Source of the DNA: Bradyrhizobium algeriense
GTDB lineage: Bacteria; Pseudomonadota; Alphaproteobacteria; Rhizobiales; Xanthobacteraceae
Reading direction: 5' to 3'
DNA length: 64,000 bases
NCBI RefSeq assembly: GCF_036924595.1
Contig: NZ_JAZHRV010000001.1
Span: 8,025,501-8,089,500, forward strand
The translations under genes were made by a program, and so were the position numbers. Under the pieces are notes generated by a model. That model was not told where the DNA came from. It searched no databases and saw nothing but the letters and a program-made list of their open reading frames with translations. Below are positions 30,025 to 38,598 of the stretch, one piece after another. Each line of letters starts with the position of its first letter. Position 1 is the first letter of the stretch.

Positions 30025-30346
30025 TTCCGATTCGCTCCCCTTTTTCACTCACAAACATGTGTGTTGCGTCAGATCGACGCTTAATTATTTGGGACTTCCT
30101 ACATGCTCGGGGAGCTTGGCCCAATAGTACTTTCGGCTGGCGCTGCGCGCTTTCGTGCACGACAGAACCTCAGAGCCGGCTACTGCGCCCGCACGGTTCA
30201 AGCTGCATAATCAATGGGCAGTGCGATTTCCGGAACACAGAAGGTCTTGGCATTGCACGCCGTTCTCAATGCTTTGACCGTTCTGCATTCGCCAACAGCA
30301 AGCAGAGACCTGACGGCCGCGGCGTTCCGTCGGAAGGCGGCTCGAA
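30025..30346. other. Intergenic region upstream of the MFS gene
   Basis: These 322 bases hold the promoter of the MFS gene on its minus-strand side and the 3' end of the following small membrane protein gene. Reading both strands I see no recognisable gene, repeat or strong hairpin. Confidence 0.5.
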
Positions 30347-30733
30347 CTAAAGTCCAATAACAGAAAAAAGAAGCGCAATGCTCCACAGCAGGATGGAGAT
30401 GAGCGCAGTCCAGCGCGCGAACATCAAATAGGTCTCGCGCATGATCGTCGAAATCACCCTCTGCGCGGAGGCCTGGGGCGGACGTCTCTCCTTGGGGAGA
30501 TAGAGCCACATCTCGGTCCGGCGATGATCTTTGGTCAGGGCTTCACGGGCTTTCAGCACCAGAACGAGCGTCATCACAATGCTGAGGAAACCTCCCGCCT
30601 GAAAGGCCGAGCGCGGCAGAAACGACAGTCCGATCATGATGCAGAAGATGGCCAGCGACGCGAATCCGCATGCGCGAAGCACGGTCTCATAGGCAATACG
30701 GCGCATCTCTTCCATGATCCGCCATTCCGTCAA
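30347..30733 (-). CDS. Small membrane protein, unknown function
   Basis: A 128-residue protein with two N-terminal hydrophobic helices (about residues 22-40, ACGFASLAIFCIMIGLSFLP, and 47-60), a charged middle segment (REALTKDHRRTEMWLYLPKE) and one C-terminal helix (ARWTALISILLWSIALLFSV). Similar small proteins of unknown function occur in Bradyrhizobium. A start at 30715 (MEEMRR) is also possible. It lies 79 bases after the preceding gene pair on the same strand and could be co-transcribed. Confidence 0.62.
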   Translation of the reverse strand: MTEWRIMEEMRRIAYETVLRACGFASLAIFCIMIGLSFLPRSAFQAGGFLSIVMTLVLVLKAREALTKDHRRTEMWLYLPKERRPPQASAQRVISTIMRETYLMFARWTALISILLWSIALLFSVIGL

Positions 30734-30812
30734 TGGAAGGAATTATGTCGGATTCAATTTGGGCCGGAGCGTAGCGGCAGCAAGGCTTGTCCTCAACACC
30801 GCCTATCGACGA

Positions 30813-31136
30813 TTAGAGCCCGATCTTGAGAAAGTTACCGGCGGCGGGAAGCGCGAGAATGGCGGTTCCAGCAAGCCATATCCAGAGCGACGCGTTGGTT
30901 GATTCCGATGCGCCGGTGGCCCGCTCGTAGAGCGCCGCCGGAATTCCACCCAGGATGACGGTGGCGGTCGAGACCATCAGCGATGCGAACATCAGCGTCA
31001 GGGACAGGCTGCCAAACAGCAGCGGGCCGGCGAGCAACTGGACATACAGCAGCGTGAAAATCAGCGCGAGCTGGTTGAAGATGCCGTTGATCATTCCGAA
31101 AAACGCAATCCCGATGAAATAGAAATTGCGGTTCAT
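30813..31136 (-). CDS. Small membrane protein in the YggT-like operon
   Basis: A 107-residue protein with three hydrophobic helices (NFYFIGIAFFGMINGIFNQL, LLAGPLLFGSLSLTLMFASL, and the C-terminal LWIWLAGTAILALPAAG). Its ATG overlaps the stop of the upstream YggT-like gene (ATGA), so the pair is translationally coupled. No domain is recognised. The most likely start is 31136. Confidence 0.65.
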   Translation of the reverse strand: MNRNFYFIGIAFFGMINGIFNQLALIFTLLYVQLLAGPLLFGSLSLTLMFASLMVSTATVILGGIPAALYERATGASESTNASLWIWLAGTAILALPAAGNFLKIGL

Positions 31137-31453
31137 GACGCTGCTCCGCCGATCCTGGGTGCGAGATTCAGCAACAGCAACGTGTAGTGAAGCACGACGC
31201 GCAGCCAGAACAGCCAGACGAAGCCGAACAGCCAAAGCAGCACCGGTGGGGTCACCTTCGGCGTCACGATCGCGACAGCGGCGACGACGGGATCAGTGAT
31301 TCGGCAAAAGAACCGCCAGATGTAATTCGGCGAGTCTGCATCCACCATCAAACCGAGCAGGACACGGCCAAGCAGCGTGTACATCAATACTGCAAGAACA
31401 AAGTTGGGCAGATGGAAGTACCAATATGCGGAGAGCGAGCTTGCGAAATCCAA
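31133..31453 (-). CDS. YggT-family membrane protein
   Basis: A 106-residue protein. MYTLLGRVLLGLMVDADSPN, YIWRFFCRITDPVVAAVAIV and the P-rich KVTPPVLLWLFGFVWLF match the YggT pattern (short helix, ITDP motif, helix). YggT proteins are small membrane proteins linked in other bacteria to cell division, osmotic stress or ion homeostasis. This copy has an unusual partner gene (30813-31136) rather than the usual proC or YggS neighbour. Confidence 0.75.
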   Translation of the reverse strand: MDFASSLSAYWYFHLPNFVLAVLMYTLLGRVLLGLMVDADSPNYIWRFFCRITDPVVAAVAIVTPKVTPPVLLWLFGFVWLFWLRVVLHYTLLLLNLAPRIGGAAS

Positions 31454-31577
31454 GGAAGTTTCTCCTCGCTGCCTGACACCATCTGATGAGACGAAGGCCG
31501 ATTATTGCAATCGGCCGTTCTCTAACAATGGCAAGGGCAGGATGTCCGGGCAAGGCAGATATGATGCGACAAACAAA

Positions 31578-31601
31578 GACGGGGCCCTGAAAGGCCCCGT
31601 C
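31578..31601 (-). terminator. Intrinsic terminator of the symporter operon
   Basis: GACGGGGCC and GGCCCCGTC form a perfect nine-base stem with a six-base loop. On the minus strand, where the symporter gene ends 25 bases earlier, the stem is followed by TTTGTTTG. It should end the symporter transcript. Confidence 0.8.
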
Positions 31602-31625
31602 TGTCGATATCCAGTTTGAGAAGCG

Positions 31626-33605
31626 TCAGGTCGTCCTCTCCTCGAGCACCGTCCTGCCTCGCGGCTTGCGGATGTCGTCGACATAGGCTTGCATTTCCGC
31701 AGACGGCTCCTTGCCGAGCTTGCTGACGATGTAGATGACCGCGAAGCCGAGTGGCGTTCCCAACAATCCGCAGTTGATGTTGTTGAGGTCGAACCAGCCG
31801 ACCTTGTTGGCCATCGGGTGGGCGAGGGTGGGGAAGCTTTCCATGGCATTGGGCAATGCCATGGCTTTCGCGATGTCGACCAGCGGCGCCCCGGTCAGCG
31901 GGTTGGTCAGCGAGGTCATGCCGAAATACTTGACGCCTGCGCCCGGGAAGTACCGCGTTGTCACGAGATAGAACAGGCACAATCCGAACCCGGCAATGAT
32001 GCCGCAGACCGCACCCGTCGCCGTCGTGCGTTTCCACCAGACGCCCATCACCAGCGCCGGGAAGTTGCCGGCCATCGCCAGCGAGAACGCCCAGCCAACC
32101 ATGGCCAGGATGTCGCCGGGTTTGGTTGCCGCCGTCGCGGCCGCGATCACGGCGACGACCACAAGGAGAGCGCGAGCCACCGTGAGCCGACGCATGGTCG
32201 GCGCGTTGGGGTCGATCATCTTGTAGTAAACGTCGTGCGACAATGCGTTTGCGATGGCAAGCAGCAGCCCGTCAGCGGTCGACAGCGCGGCGGCGAGACC
32301 GCCGGCGGCGACCAGACCCGAGATCACATACGGAAGTCCCGCGATCTCAGGCGTGGAGAGCACGATCACGTCGGTGTTGATCACGAAGTCCTGCAGTCTG
32401 ACGACACCGGGATGTCCGGCAATCGCCTTGCATGCTGCGACAATCGCATCGATGCTGCCTGCGTTCTTGCCGCAGATCTGGATCAACCCCAGCTCACCCC
32501 AGCTGAACAGCCAAGGGCGAATGGCCGTCAGGTCGCGTCCAATGATGTTGGTATAAACTTCCAGCTTGGAGAACGCCGCGTAGGCCGGCGCGGAGAAATA
32601 CAGCAGGAAGATGAACAGCAACGACCACGCCACGGACTGGCGCGCTTCACGCACCGACGGGGTGGTGAAGTAACGCATCAGGATGTGCGGCAACGAAGCC
32701 GTGCCGACCATCATGCACATGATGATCCCAAAGAAGTTGAGCGGGCTATAGTTGATGAAGGGCTGGATGTGCGGCTTCAGCGCTGCGGCTGTCGTCAGAC
32801 CCGTCGCCAGCATTTGTTGCTCGCGCGCGGTAATATCCACAATCGCCTGTCCGTAAGTGAGTTGAGGGATCGGAATTCCGTACTGCGTGGTGGACAGGAT
32901 AACGATCGGGGTCAGATAGGCGATGATCAGCACGATGTATTGCGCGATCTGCGTCCAGGTCACCGCCCGCATGCCGCCCAGCATCGCGCAGAGCAGGATG
33001 CCGACAAGTCCGGCGAAAACGGCAAGCTCGAACTGCATCCCGAGGAATCGCGAGGCGATCAGGCCGGTGCCGTAGATTTGCGCCGTCACATAGGTGAAGG
33101 AGCAGGCAACCAGCACGATCACGCCGAGCGCGCGGGCGAAATTGCCGCCGTACCGGAACGACAGGAAGTCGGGCACGGTATAGGCGCCGAACTTGCGCAG
33201 GTATGGTCCGATCAGGATCGACACCAGCACAAATCCGCCGGTCCACCCGAGCACCCATGCCAGCCCGTCATAGCCGAGCAGGAACAAGGTGCCGGCCATG
33301 CCGACAAAGGACGCCGCCGACATCCAGTCGGCGCCGGTGGCCATGCCGTTATAGAAAGCCGGGACACGCCGTCCGGCGACGTAATACTCCGAGACCTCCG
33401 CTGTCCGCGTCATCACGCCGATGATGGCGTAGACGGCGAGCGTGAAGAAAACGAACAGGTAGCCAAGGATCTTGTTCGGAACACCGACTTGCTCGAGAAC
33501 CGCGAGGAAGAGGATGAATCCGATGAAGCCGCCGGTATAAGTACCGTACATCTTCCCCAGATTCTTGATGAAGTCTGAGGTGCTGGCAGTGCCTTGTGTA
33601 GCCAT
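31626..33605 (-). CDS. Sodium:solute symporter, ActP-like acetate/monocarboxylate type
   Basis: A 659-residue SSS (SLC5) family symporter with about 13 to 14 membrane helices. Family patterns include EVSEYYVAGRRVPAFYNGMA, GADWMSAASFVGMAGTLFLL and GLAAALSTADGLLLAIANAL. Together with the DUF4212 subunit (33618-33896), the SSS-fused hybrid kinase, the LuxR regulator and the DUF294 protein nearby, this fits the acetate/short-chain-acid uptake gene of CrbSR-type modules. An inserted segment (CGKNAGSIDAIVAACKAIAG) near residue 385 is present in this subgroup. The substrate is inferred, not shown. Confidence 0.88.
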   Translation of the reverse strand: MATQGTASTSDFIKNLGKMYGTYTGGFIGFILFLAVLEQVGVPNKILGYLFVFFTLAVYAIIGVMTRTAEVSEYYVAGRRVPAFYNGMATGADWMSAASFVGMAGTLFLLGYDGLAWVLGWTGGFVLVSILIGPYLRKFGAYTVPDFLSFRYGGNFARALGVIVLVACSFTYVTAQIYGTGLIASRFLGMQFELAVFAGLVGILLCAMLGGMRAVTWTQIAQYIVLIIAYLTPIVILSTTQYGIPIPQLTYGQAIVDITAREQQMLATGLTTAAALKPHIQPFINYSPLNFFGIIMCMMVGTASLPHILMRYFTTPSVREARQSVAWSLLFIFLLYFSAPAYAAFSKLEVYTNIIGRDLTAIRPWLFSWGELGLIQICGKNAGSIDAIVAACKAIAGHPGVVRLQDFVINTDVIVLSTPEIAGLPYVISGLVAAGGLAAALSTADGLLLAIANALSHDVYYKMIDPNAPTMRRLTVARALLVVVAVIAAATAATKPGDILAMVGWAFSLAMAGNFPALVMGVWWKRTTATGAVCGIIAGFGLCLFYLVTTRYFPGAGVKYFGMTSLTNPLTGAPLVDIAKAMALPNAMESFPTLAHPMANKVGWFDLNNINCGLLGTPLGFAVIYIVSKLGKEPSAEMQAYVDDIRKPRGRTVLEERTT

Positions 33606-33617
33606 GGTCGATCCCCC

Positions 33618-33896
33618 TCAATCTTCCTCGGCAAAGCCGAATTCGCGGTCAATCTTGTCCTGCTGCTTCGCGAACATGAACAGCATGACCACGAACACGA
33701 TGAGCGAGCCTTGCGCGGCCATGTAGAAGCCGAGCGGGAAACCGAGGATCGGAATGATGATATTGTTGAGCGGCTTCACGAACATGTGGATGATGAAGCC
33801 GAAGAAGAACCAGACGGCCAGGTGCGTGTACATCAGGCGCGATGTCTTCGCCCAATGTGCTTCTTCTTTCGCTTTCAGATCAGTGGAGTTAGCCAT
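33618..33896 (-). CDS. DUF4212 small subunit of sodium:solute symporter
   Basis: A 92-residue DUF4212 protein with two helices (LAVWFFFGFIIHMFVKPLNN and LGFYMAAQGSLIVFVVMLFM) and the typical AHWAKTSRLMYTHLAVWFFF start, ending in KIDREFGFAEED. DUF4212 genes nearly always precede an SSS symporter of the acetate-type group and are considered its small subunit. The symporter gene starts 12 bases downstream. The start at 33896 (MANSTDLKAKEE) is preferred to 33917. Confidence 0.9.
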   Translation of the reverse strand: MANSTDLKAKEEAHWAKTSRLMYTHLAVWFFFGFIIHMFVKPLNNIIIPILGFPLGFYMAAQGSLIVFVVMLFMFAKQQDKIDREFGFAEED

Positions 33897-34186
33897 GAGC
33901 TGCAAATCCTCCCTCAAGACCCCGGTCAGCGCCGGGATCGAATGATCGAGGGGAATGCAATCCCTTCAGTGCGGCGCCCCCCATGCCGCGGCTTCAACCG
34001 GTCTGGCGCCGGTTTGGAGTCAACGAAGGCTAACACCAGCGGCGGTTCCAACTCGATAATACTTTGGGGGAATAAGACGTATGCTGCAGCTGCTAAGAGC
34101 GGCAATGCAGCACTTGAGCGTGCGAGCTTGGCAAATGCCGGATAGACTGGCGAACCGGCCTGGTCCATTTGGCAGGAAAGAGTGCG
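33897..34186. promoter_or_regulatory. Divergent control region of the acetate-type module
   Basis: These 290 bases separate the symporter operon (minus) from the unknown protein and DUF294 genes (plus). AACCGG (33996-34001) and CCGGTT (34009-34014) form an inverted repeat with seven-base spacing, a candidate binding site for the LuxR-type regulator encoded at 37223. No match to a sigma-54 promoter was found by eye. An AGGAAAG lies before the 34187 start. Confidence 0.4.
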
Positions 34187-34807
34187 ATGAAGCTGTTCGA
34201 AAAGTTGTTTCGTCCACGTCCGCCGATTCGCGACCGTGAGGAGCTTGCCGACTTCATCAACGCGCAATCGGCCTTCATCGTGCAGAAGGGCATCTACGAA
34301 TACTCGCGTGCGCGGGCAGGTCACTACGCCAAGGTTCTGTTTGCCGAAGAGGGGTTTGCGCAATCCGTCGAGCACGCTCGCTGGCAGGCCTTTCCGCTGG
34401 GGCTCTCGATGGTCGGTGAAATGGTCGACGGGGTGCTCGCTTCCCAGTCCGTGATGCCGCGCCGCCAAATGCTCGACCAGCTGATATCAGTCGTTCTTTC
34501 GGTTTTCGACCGCTATCCCGTTCCGCCGTCGATTGGAGAAGAGGCATGGCTGGCCGCGCGCAGCAACCTGGCGCATCGGCTTGATCTCGTCGGAGGGCAC
34601 GCCCCCAAACGGGTGATGGACATTCCCGAGCCGCTGGCGGAAGCCTATTTTGCAATGATGCCGATCCACGAGAAGCTGCGCGGCCGGGATTTCCAGACCA
34701 CGCGGAATTATCTCCGGGTCAGCCTGTGCAACATCCACGACGAATTGATCTCGCGCATGGACAGGGCGGCGCTGGAGCGGGCAATGACCACGGCTGCCGT
34801 GGCATAG
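34187..34807 (+). CDS. Conserved protein of the acetate-type module, unknown function
   Basis: A 206-residue soluble protein (MKLFEKLFRPRPPIRDREEL start), mostly helical, with no recognised motif. It has ADFINAQSAFIVQKGIYEYS, ARAGHYAKVLFAEEGFAQSV and a C-terminal RVSLCNIHDELISRMDRAAL. It lies 45 bases before the fused exonuclease-DUF294 gene on the same strand and faces the symporter operon, so it is probably part of the module. The name and role are unknown; I cannot tie it to a family beyond the context. Confidence 0.72.
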   Translation: MKLFEKLFRPRPPIRDREELADFINAQSAFIVQKGIYEYSRARAGHYAKVLFAEEGFAQSVEHARWQAFPLGLSMVGEMVDGVLASQSVMPRRQMLDQLISVVLSVFDRYPVPPSIGEEAWLAARSNLAHRLDLVGGHAPKRVMDIPEPLAEAYFAMMPIHEKLRGRDFQTTRNYLRVSLCNIHDELISRMDRAALERAMTTAAVA

Positions 34808-34852
34808 TTCTTCGATCATCACCCCGCGTGCGGCTGCCGGCAGGGAGAGGCG

Positions 34853-36985
34853 ATGGACAGGACAGGTGGCGTCGTCCCGCTTTTGTCGCTCGACGCCGTT
34901 GTCATCGATACCGAGACCACCGGGCTCGATCCACGCAAGGCGCGGGTGATCGAGCTTGCCGCGGTGCGATTGTCGGCCGGAAAGCTGGTGGCCGGCGACA
35001 AGTTCCGTCAGTTGCTGCGGCCGGCCGGTCAATCGATTCCCGCCGAGACGACCCACATTCACGGCATCGACGATGCCATGGTCGCCGGCTCGCCATTGTT
35101 CGCCGATGTCTGGCCGCGGTTCACCGCGTTTCTCGGTCAGGCCGTCGTAATCGGGCATTCGGTCGGTTTCGATCTTGCGGTGCTGAGGCGGGAATGCGAC
35201 CTCGCCGGTCTGCCGTGGACACGACCACGCACGCTAGACACGCGGCTGCTGGCGCAGATTGCCGCACCGGAACTGGTGGGCTATTCGCTGGAGGAGCTCG
35301 CCGCATGGCTCGGTGTCGACGTCGCAGGCAGGCATTCCGCGCTCGGTGACGCCACGACGGCGTCGCGGATGTTTCTGGCGCTGGTGCCGAAGTTGCGCGA
35401 TCACGGGATCCGCACCATCGCCGAGGCCGAACGGGCCTGCCTCGCTCTCACCTCCGTACTCGACGATCAGGCGCGGAGCGGCTGGATCGAGGCCGTCGCA
35501 GCTCCGGAACGCGCCGATGCGGAACGCACCCTGAAGCGCTTCGACAGCTACGCCTATCGGCATCGCAATCGCGACATCATGCGGACGCCTCCGGTCTTTG
35601 TGGAGGCCGACATTTCAGTTCACGACGTGCTCGCGCGGCTTGCGAGCGAAAGAATATCGGCTGTCTTCGTGGCGCCGCATGCGGTTGCCGGCGTCGTCAA
35701 GGCGGCGGAAGCGGGCATTGTCACGGAACGCGACCTGCTATCTGCGATCGACCGGTTCGGCGCCGCCGCGCTCGATCTGCCGGTCGAACAAATCACGAGC
35801 CGGCCGCTGGCTGCGGTTCTCGATGACGCGTTCGTCTATCGAGCAATCGGCCGCATGAACCGTCTCAAGACCCGCCACCTCGGCGTCGTCGATGAGGCTG
35901 GCCACGTGGTCGGGGCATTGTCCGCGCGTGACCTGCTCCGCCTGCGCGCCGGGGAGGCTATTTCGCTCGGCGAGGAGATCGATGATGCGGTGGACGCACA
36001 CGGCCTGGCGGTTGCCTGGGCCAAGCTGCCGGGGGTCGCGGAAGCGCTGCTGGCCGAGGGACTCTCCGGCCGGGATATAGCGGAAGTGATTTCCCGCGAA
36101 CTCGGTGGGCTCACCGGACAGGCCGCCGCGATCGCCGAGCGAATCATGCGGGAACGCGGCGAGGGCGGCCCGCCATGCCGCTACGCAACGATCGTTCTTG
36201 GGTCGGCCGGTCGCGGCGAAAGCCTGCTGGCGATGGACCAGGACAATGCCGTCATTTTCGAACAGGGCGAGCCGGAGGGTCGCGAGGATCGTTGGTTCGC
36301 GGCCTTGGGGACGCTGGTCGCGGATATCCTGCACGAGGCCGGCGTGCCCTACTGCAAGGGCGGTGTCATGGCAAAGAATCCGCCCTGGCGCGGCTCGGTC
36401 GCGACCTGGCAGAGCCGCATCGACCACTGGATCGCGCGATCCGATCCCAAGGACCTGCTGTCCGTGGATATTTTCTTCGACCTGCGCGCCGTCCACGGCG
36501 ACGGCAGTCTTGCAGTCGCCGTGCGGCGGGCTGCCTTCGCCGCAGCCGAGGGTCAGGTCGCGTTCGCCAAGCTTCTGGTCGAGGGGATCAGCGTTCCCCG
36601 GAGCCTGAGATTTCTTGGCGGCATCCGCACCGAAGAGGGCCGCATCGATCTAAAGAGGGCAGGACTGTTCGGGGTCGTTTCCGCAGCGCGCGCCATGGCG
36701 ATCCGCTATCACGTGATGGATCGATCGACGCCGGCTCGATTAGCTGGCGTAAAGGCGTTGCTCCGAGTCAGCGAAACGGATCTGGACGCGCTTGCCGAAG
36801 CGCATGGCGTATTTCTCGATCTGATCGTGTCGCAGCAGGTTGACGATGTCACTCACGGCATACCGCCCTCCAATGCCGTCTCGGTGAATCGGCTGTCAAC
36901 TCACGACAGGGATCGGTTGCGGGCGGCGCTTGAAGCGGTGGCATCCGTCGACGAATTGCTTCGCGACGTCCCGTTCAAGGGCTGA
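34853..36985 (+). CDS. Exonuclease / CBS / DUF294 nucleotidyltransferase fusion protein
   Basis: A 710-residue protein with three parts. Residues 10-190 are a DnaQ-like 3'-5' exonuclease with D19 and E21 in VVIDTETTGLDP, a later Asp in VIGHSVGFDLAVL and the His/Asp pair HSALGDATTA. Residues about 245-375 are a CBS pair (VEADISVHDVLARLASERIS, RTHLG-like end VVGALSARDLLRLRAGE). Residues about 390-710 are the DUF294 nucleotidyltransferase and its C-terminal partner, with GSAGRGESLLAMDQDNAVIF as the GS..D.D catalytic loop. In CrbSR-type gene sets of gammaproteobacteria the exonuclease and the CBS-DUF294 proteins are usually separate neighbours; here they are one chain. The substrate is unknown. 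Confidence 0.88.
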   Translation: MDRTGGVVPLLSLDAVVIDTETTGLDPRKARVIELAAVRLSAGKLVAGDKFRQLLRPAGQSIPAETTHIHGIDDAMVAGSPLFADVWPRFTAFLGQAVVIGHSVGFDLAVLRRECDLAGLPWTRPRTLDTRLLAQIAAPELVGYSLEELAAWLGVDVAGRHSALGDATTASRMFLALVPKLRDHGIRTIAEAERACLALTSVLDDQARSGWIEAVAAPERADAERTLKRFDSYAYRHRNRDIMRTPPVFVEADISVHDVLARLASERISAVFVAPHAVAGVVKAAEAGIVTERDLLSAIDRFGAAALDLPVEQITSRPLAAVLDDAFVYRAIGRMNRLKTRHLGVVDEAGHVVGALSARDLLRLRAGEAISLGEEIDDAVDAHGLAVAWAKLPGVAEALLAEGLSGRDIAEVISRELGGLTGQAAAIAERIMRERGEGGPPCRYATIVLGSAGRGESLLAMDQDNAVIFEQGEPEGREDRWFAALGTLVADILHEAGVPYCKGGVMAKNPPWRGSVATWQSRIDHWIARSDPKDLLSVDIFFDLRAVHGDGSLAVAVRRAAFAAAEGQVAFAKLLVEGISVPRSLRFLGGIRTEEGRIDLKRAGLFGVVSAARAMAIRYHVMDRSTPARLAGVKALLRVSETDLDALAEAHGVFLDLIVSQQVDDVTHGIPPSNAVSVNRLSTHDRDRLRAALEAVASVDELLRDVPFKG

Positions 36986-37222
36986 TGGCTTGTCTTACCA
37001 ATCGCCAATCAAGGACCGCGCGGAGATTGACGGCCAATACCCGCGCCCTGCCGACCTGCGTGACCGCCGGCCAGGTCATTGTGCGATGCACAAGGGGGCG
37101 GTTAACCGCTTCTGCGCAGGGCAATATTTGCGCCTTGCATGCGGCCGCCCGGCGGAGGACAATTGAATTCACGCAGCGGGCCTGTTCCCGTCCGTGCCGT
37201 TGCAACCTCGCGCAAGAACTGA

Positions 37223-37897
37223 ATGACCGCCGCTGCCAATACCCATCTCGTCATTGCCGATGACCACCCGCTATTCCGCGATGCTTTGCGGCAGGCGGTG
37301 GGCAGTGTGGTGGCGTCGGCCGTCGTCAGCGAGGCCGGATCGTTCGACGATCTCACCGCGCTGCTGGAACGGGATTCCGACGTCGATTTGATCCTGCTCG
37401 ATCTCACCATGCCGGGGATCTCGGGATTCTCCGGCCTGATCTATCTGCGCGCGCAGTATCCGGCTATTCCGGTGGTGATCGTGTCCGCGAGCGACGATGC
37501 CGGCACGATCCGACGCTCGCTGGATTTCGGCGCCTCCGGCTTCATTCCCAAGCGCTTCGGCGTCGAAACCCTGCGCGACGCCATCTTGAAGGTGATGGAG
37601 GGCGACGTCTGGGTTCCGCCGGACACCGATCTCACCTCTGCCGACGATCCCGACATGGCGCGGTTGCGCGACCGGCTGGTGACGCTGACGCCACAACAGG
37701 TGCGGGTGCTGATGATGCTGTCGGAGGGCCTGCTCAACAAGCAGATCGCCTATGAGCTCGGGGTGTCGGAAGCGACCATCAAGGCGCATGTCTCGGCGAT
37801 CCTGCAGAAGCTCGGCGTCGAGAGCCGCACGCAGGCCGTGATCGCGGCGGCGAAGATCTCCGGCGGCCCGTGGCGCCAGGGCACGCCGACGACGTAG
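37223..37897 (+). CDS. LuxR-type response regulator, CrbR-like
   Basis: A 224-residue NarL/LuxR response regulator: acidic pair D13-D14, phospho-acceptor D60 in LILLDLTMPGISGFSG, conserved Lys in GFIPKRFGV, and a C-terminal helix-turn-helix TPQQVRVLMMLSEGLLNKQI then AYELGVSEATIKAHVSAILQ. It lies in the same cluster as the symporter-fused hybrid kinase (38599-42108), the natural partner as in CrbS/CrbR, which activates acetyl-CoA synthetase and acetate uptake genes in other bacteria. The target genes here, probably the symporter operon, are inferred. It ends eight bases before the HAD gene. Confidence 0.88.
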   Translation: MTAAANTHLVIADDHPLFRDALRQAVGSVVASAVVSEAGSFDDLTALLERDSDVDLILLDLTMPGISGFSGLIYLRAQYPAIPVVIVSASDDAGTIRRSLDFGASGFIPKRFGVETLRDAILKVMEGDVWVPPDTDLTSADDPDMARLRDRLVTLTPQQVRVLMMLSEGLLNKQIAYELGVSEATIKAHVSAILQKLGVESRTQAVIAAAKISGGPWRQGTPTT

Positions 37898-37905
37898 CAG
37901 CACGC

Positions 37906-38577
37906 ATGCCGGGATTCGGGAAAGCGCTGCTGTTCGACATCGACGGCACACTGGCCGACACCGATGCGCTTCATCTGAAAGCGTTCAATCAAGTGTTCGC
38001 GTCGCACGGCCATGTGTTCGATCGCGACCGAGCGTCGAAAGAGCTGATGGGGTTTTCCAATACTTCGATCAGCGAACGGTTTCTGCCGGGTCATTCGCCG
38101 GAGCGCCAGGCGGCTATCATGGCGGAAAAGGAAGAGGCCTTCCGCAAGCTCGCATCGGGGCAAATTCAGCCGTTACCGGGTCTGATGAAACTGCTCGACC
38201 GCGCGGATCGTGCAAGCGTCCCCATGGTGGCGGTGACGAACGCACCTCGCCTGAATGCGGAAATGATGCTTTCCGGGCTGGGGATCATGCACCGGTTCAA
38301 GGCTGTCATCCTTGGCGACGAACTTGCGCACGGCAAGCCGCATCCGATGCCTTATCTGGAAGGCCTGCGCGCGGTAAGCGCCGCGCCCGACCTGTCTCTT
38401 GCGTTCGAGGATTCCCGCTCCGGGATTCAGTCAGCCTCCGGCGCAGGCATTGCGACGATTGGAATGCGAACGAGCCTTGGGCATGGCGATCTGGTCGCTG
38501 CGGGCGCCGTCTGCACGGCCAAAGCCTTCGACGACCCGGAATTGATCAGGCTGGTCGAAGGGACAATGAGCTGGTGA
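37906..38577 (+). CDS. HAD-family phosphatase (beta-phosphoglucomutase-like)
   Basis: A 223-residue HAD hydrolase of the PGP/beta-phosphoglucomutase group. The motifs are clear: motif I ALLFDIDGTLADTDALHL, motif II VPMVAVTNAP, motif III Lys in HGKPHPMPYLE, and motif IV AFEDSRSGIQSA. The cap domain lies in between (residues about 17-80). The likely reaction is dephosphorylation of a small sugar phosphate; the substrate is unknown. It starts eight bases after the response regulator stop and could be transcribed with it. Its 3' end faces the hybrid kinase gene. Confidence 0.88.
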   Translation: MPGFGKALLFDIDGTLADTDALHLKAFNQVFASHGHVFDRDRASKELMGFSNTSISERFLPGHSPERQAAIMAEKEEAFRKLASGQIQPLPGLMKLLDRADRASVPMVAVTNAPRLNAEMMLSGLGIMHRFKAVILGDELAHGKPHPMPYLEGLRAVSAAPDLSLAFEDSRSGIQSASGAGIATIGMRTSLGHGDLVAAGAVCTAKAFDDPELIRLVEGTMSW

Positions 38578-38598
38578 CGTCCAGCGAAGGCGGAACAG

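Noticed and set aside
31689..33578. 629-residue plus-strand open frame across the symporter gene
   Set aside because: It is antisense to a clear SSS symporter and reads as His/Arg/Glu/Asp-rich filler, typical of a shadow of a GC-rich gene.
33897..34186. Sigma-54 promoter in front of the symporter operon
   Set aside because: No TGGCAC-N5-TTGC type match on either strand was seen in this gap.
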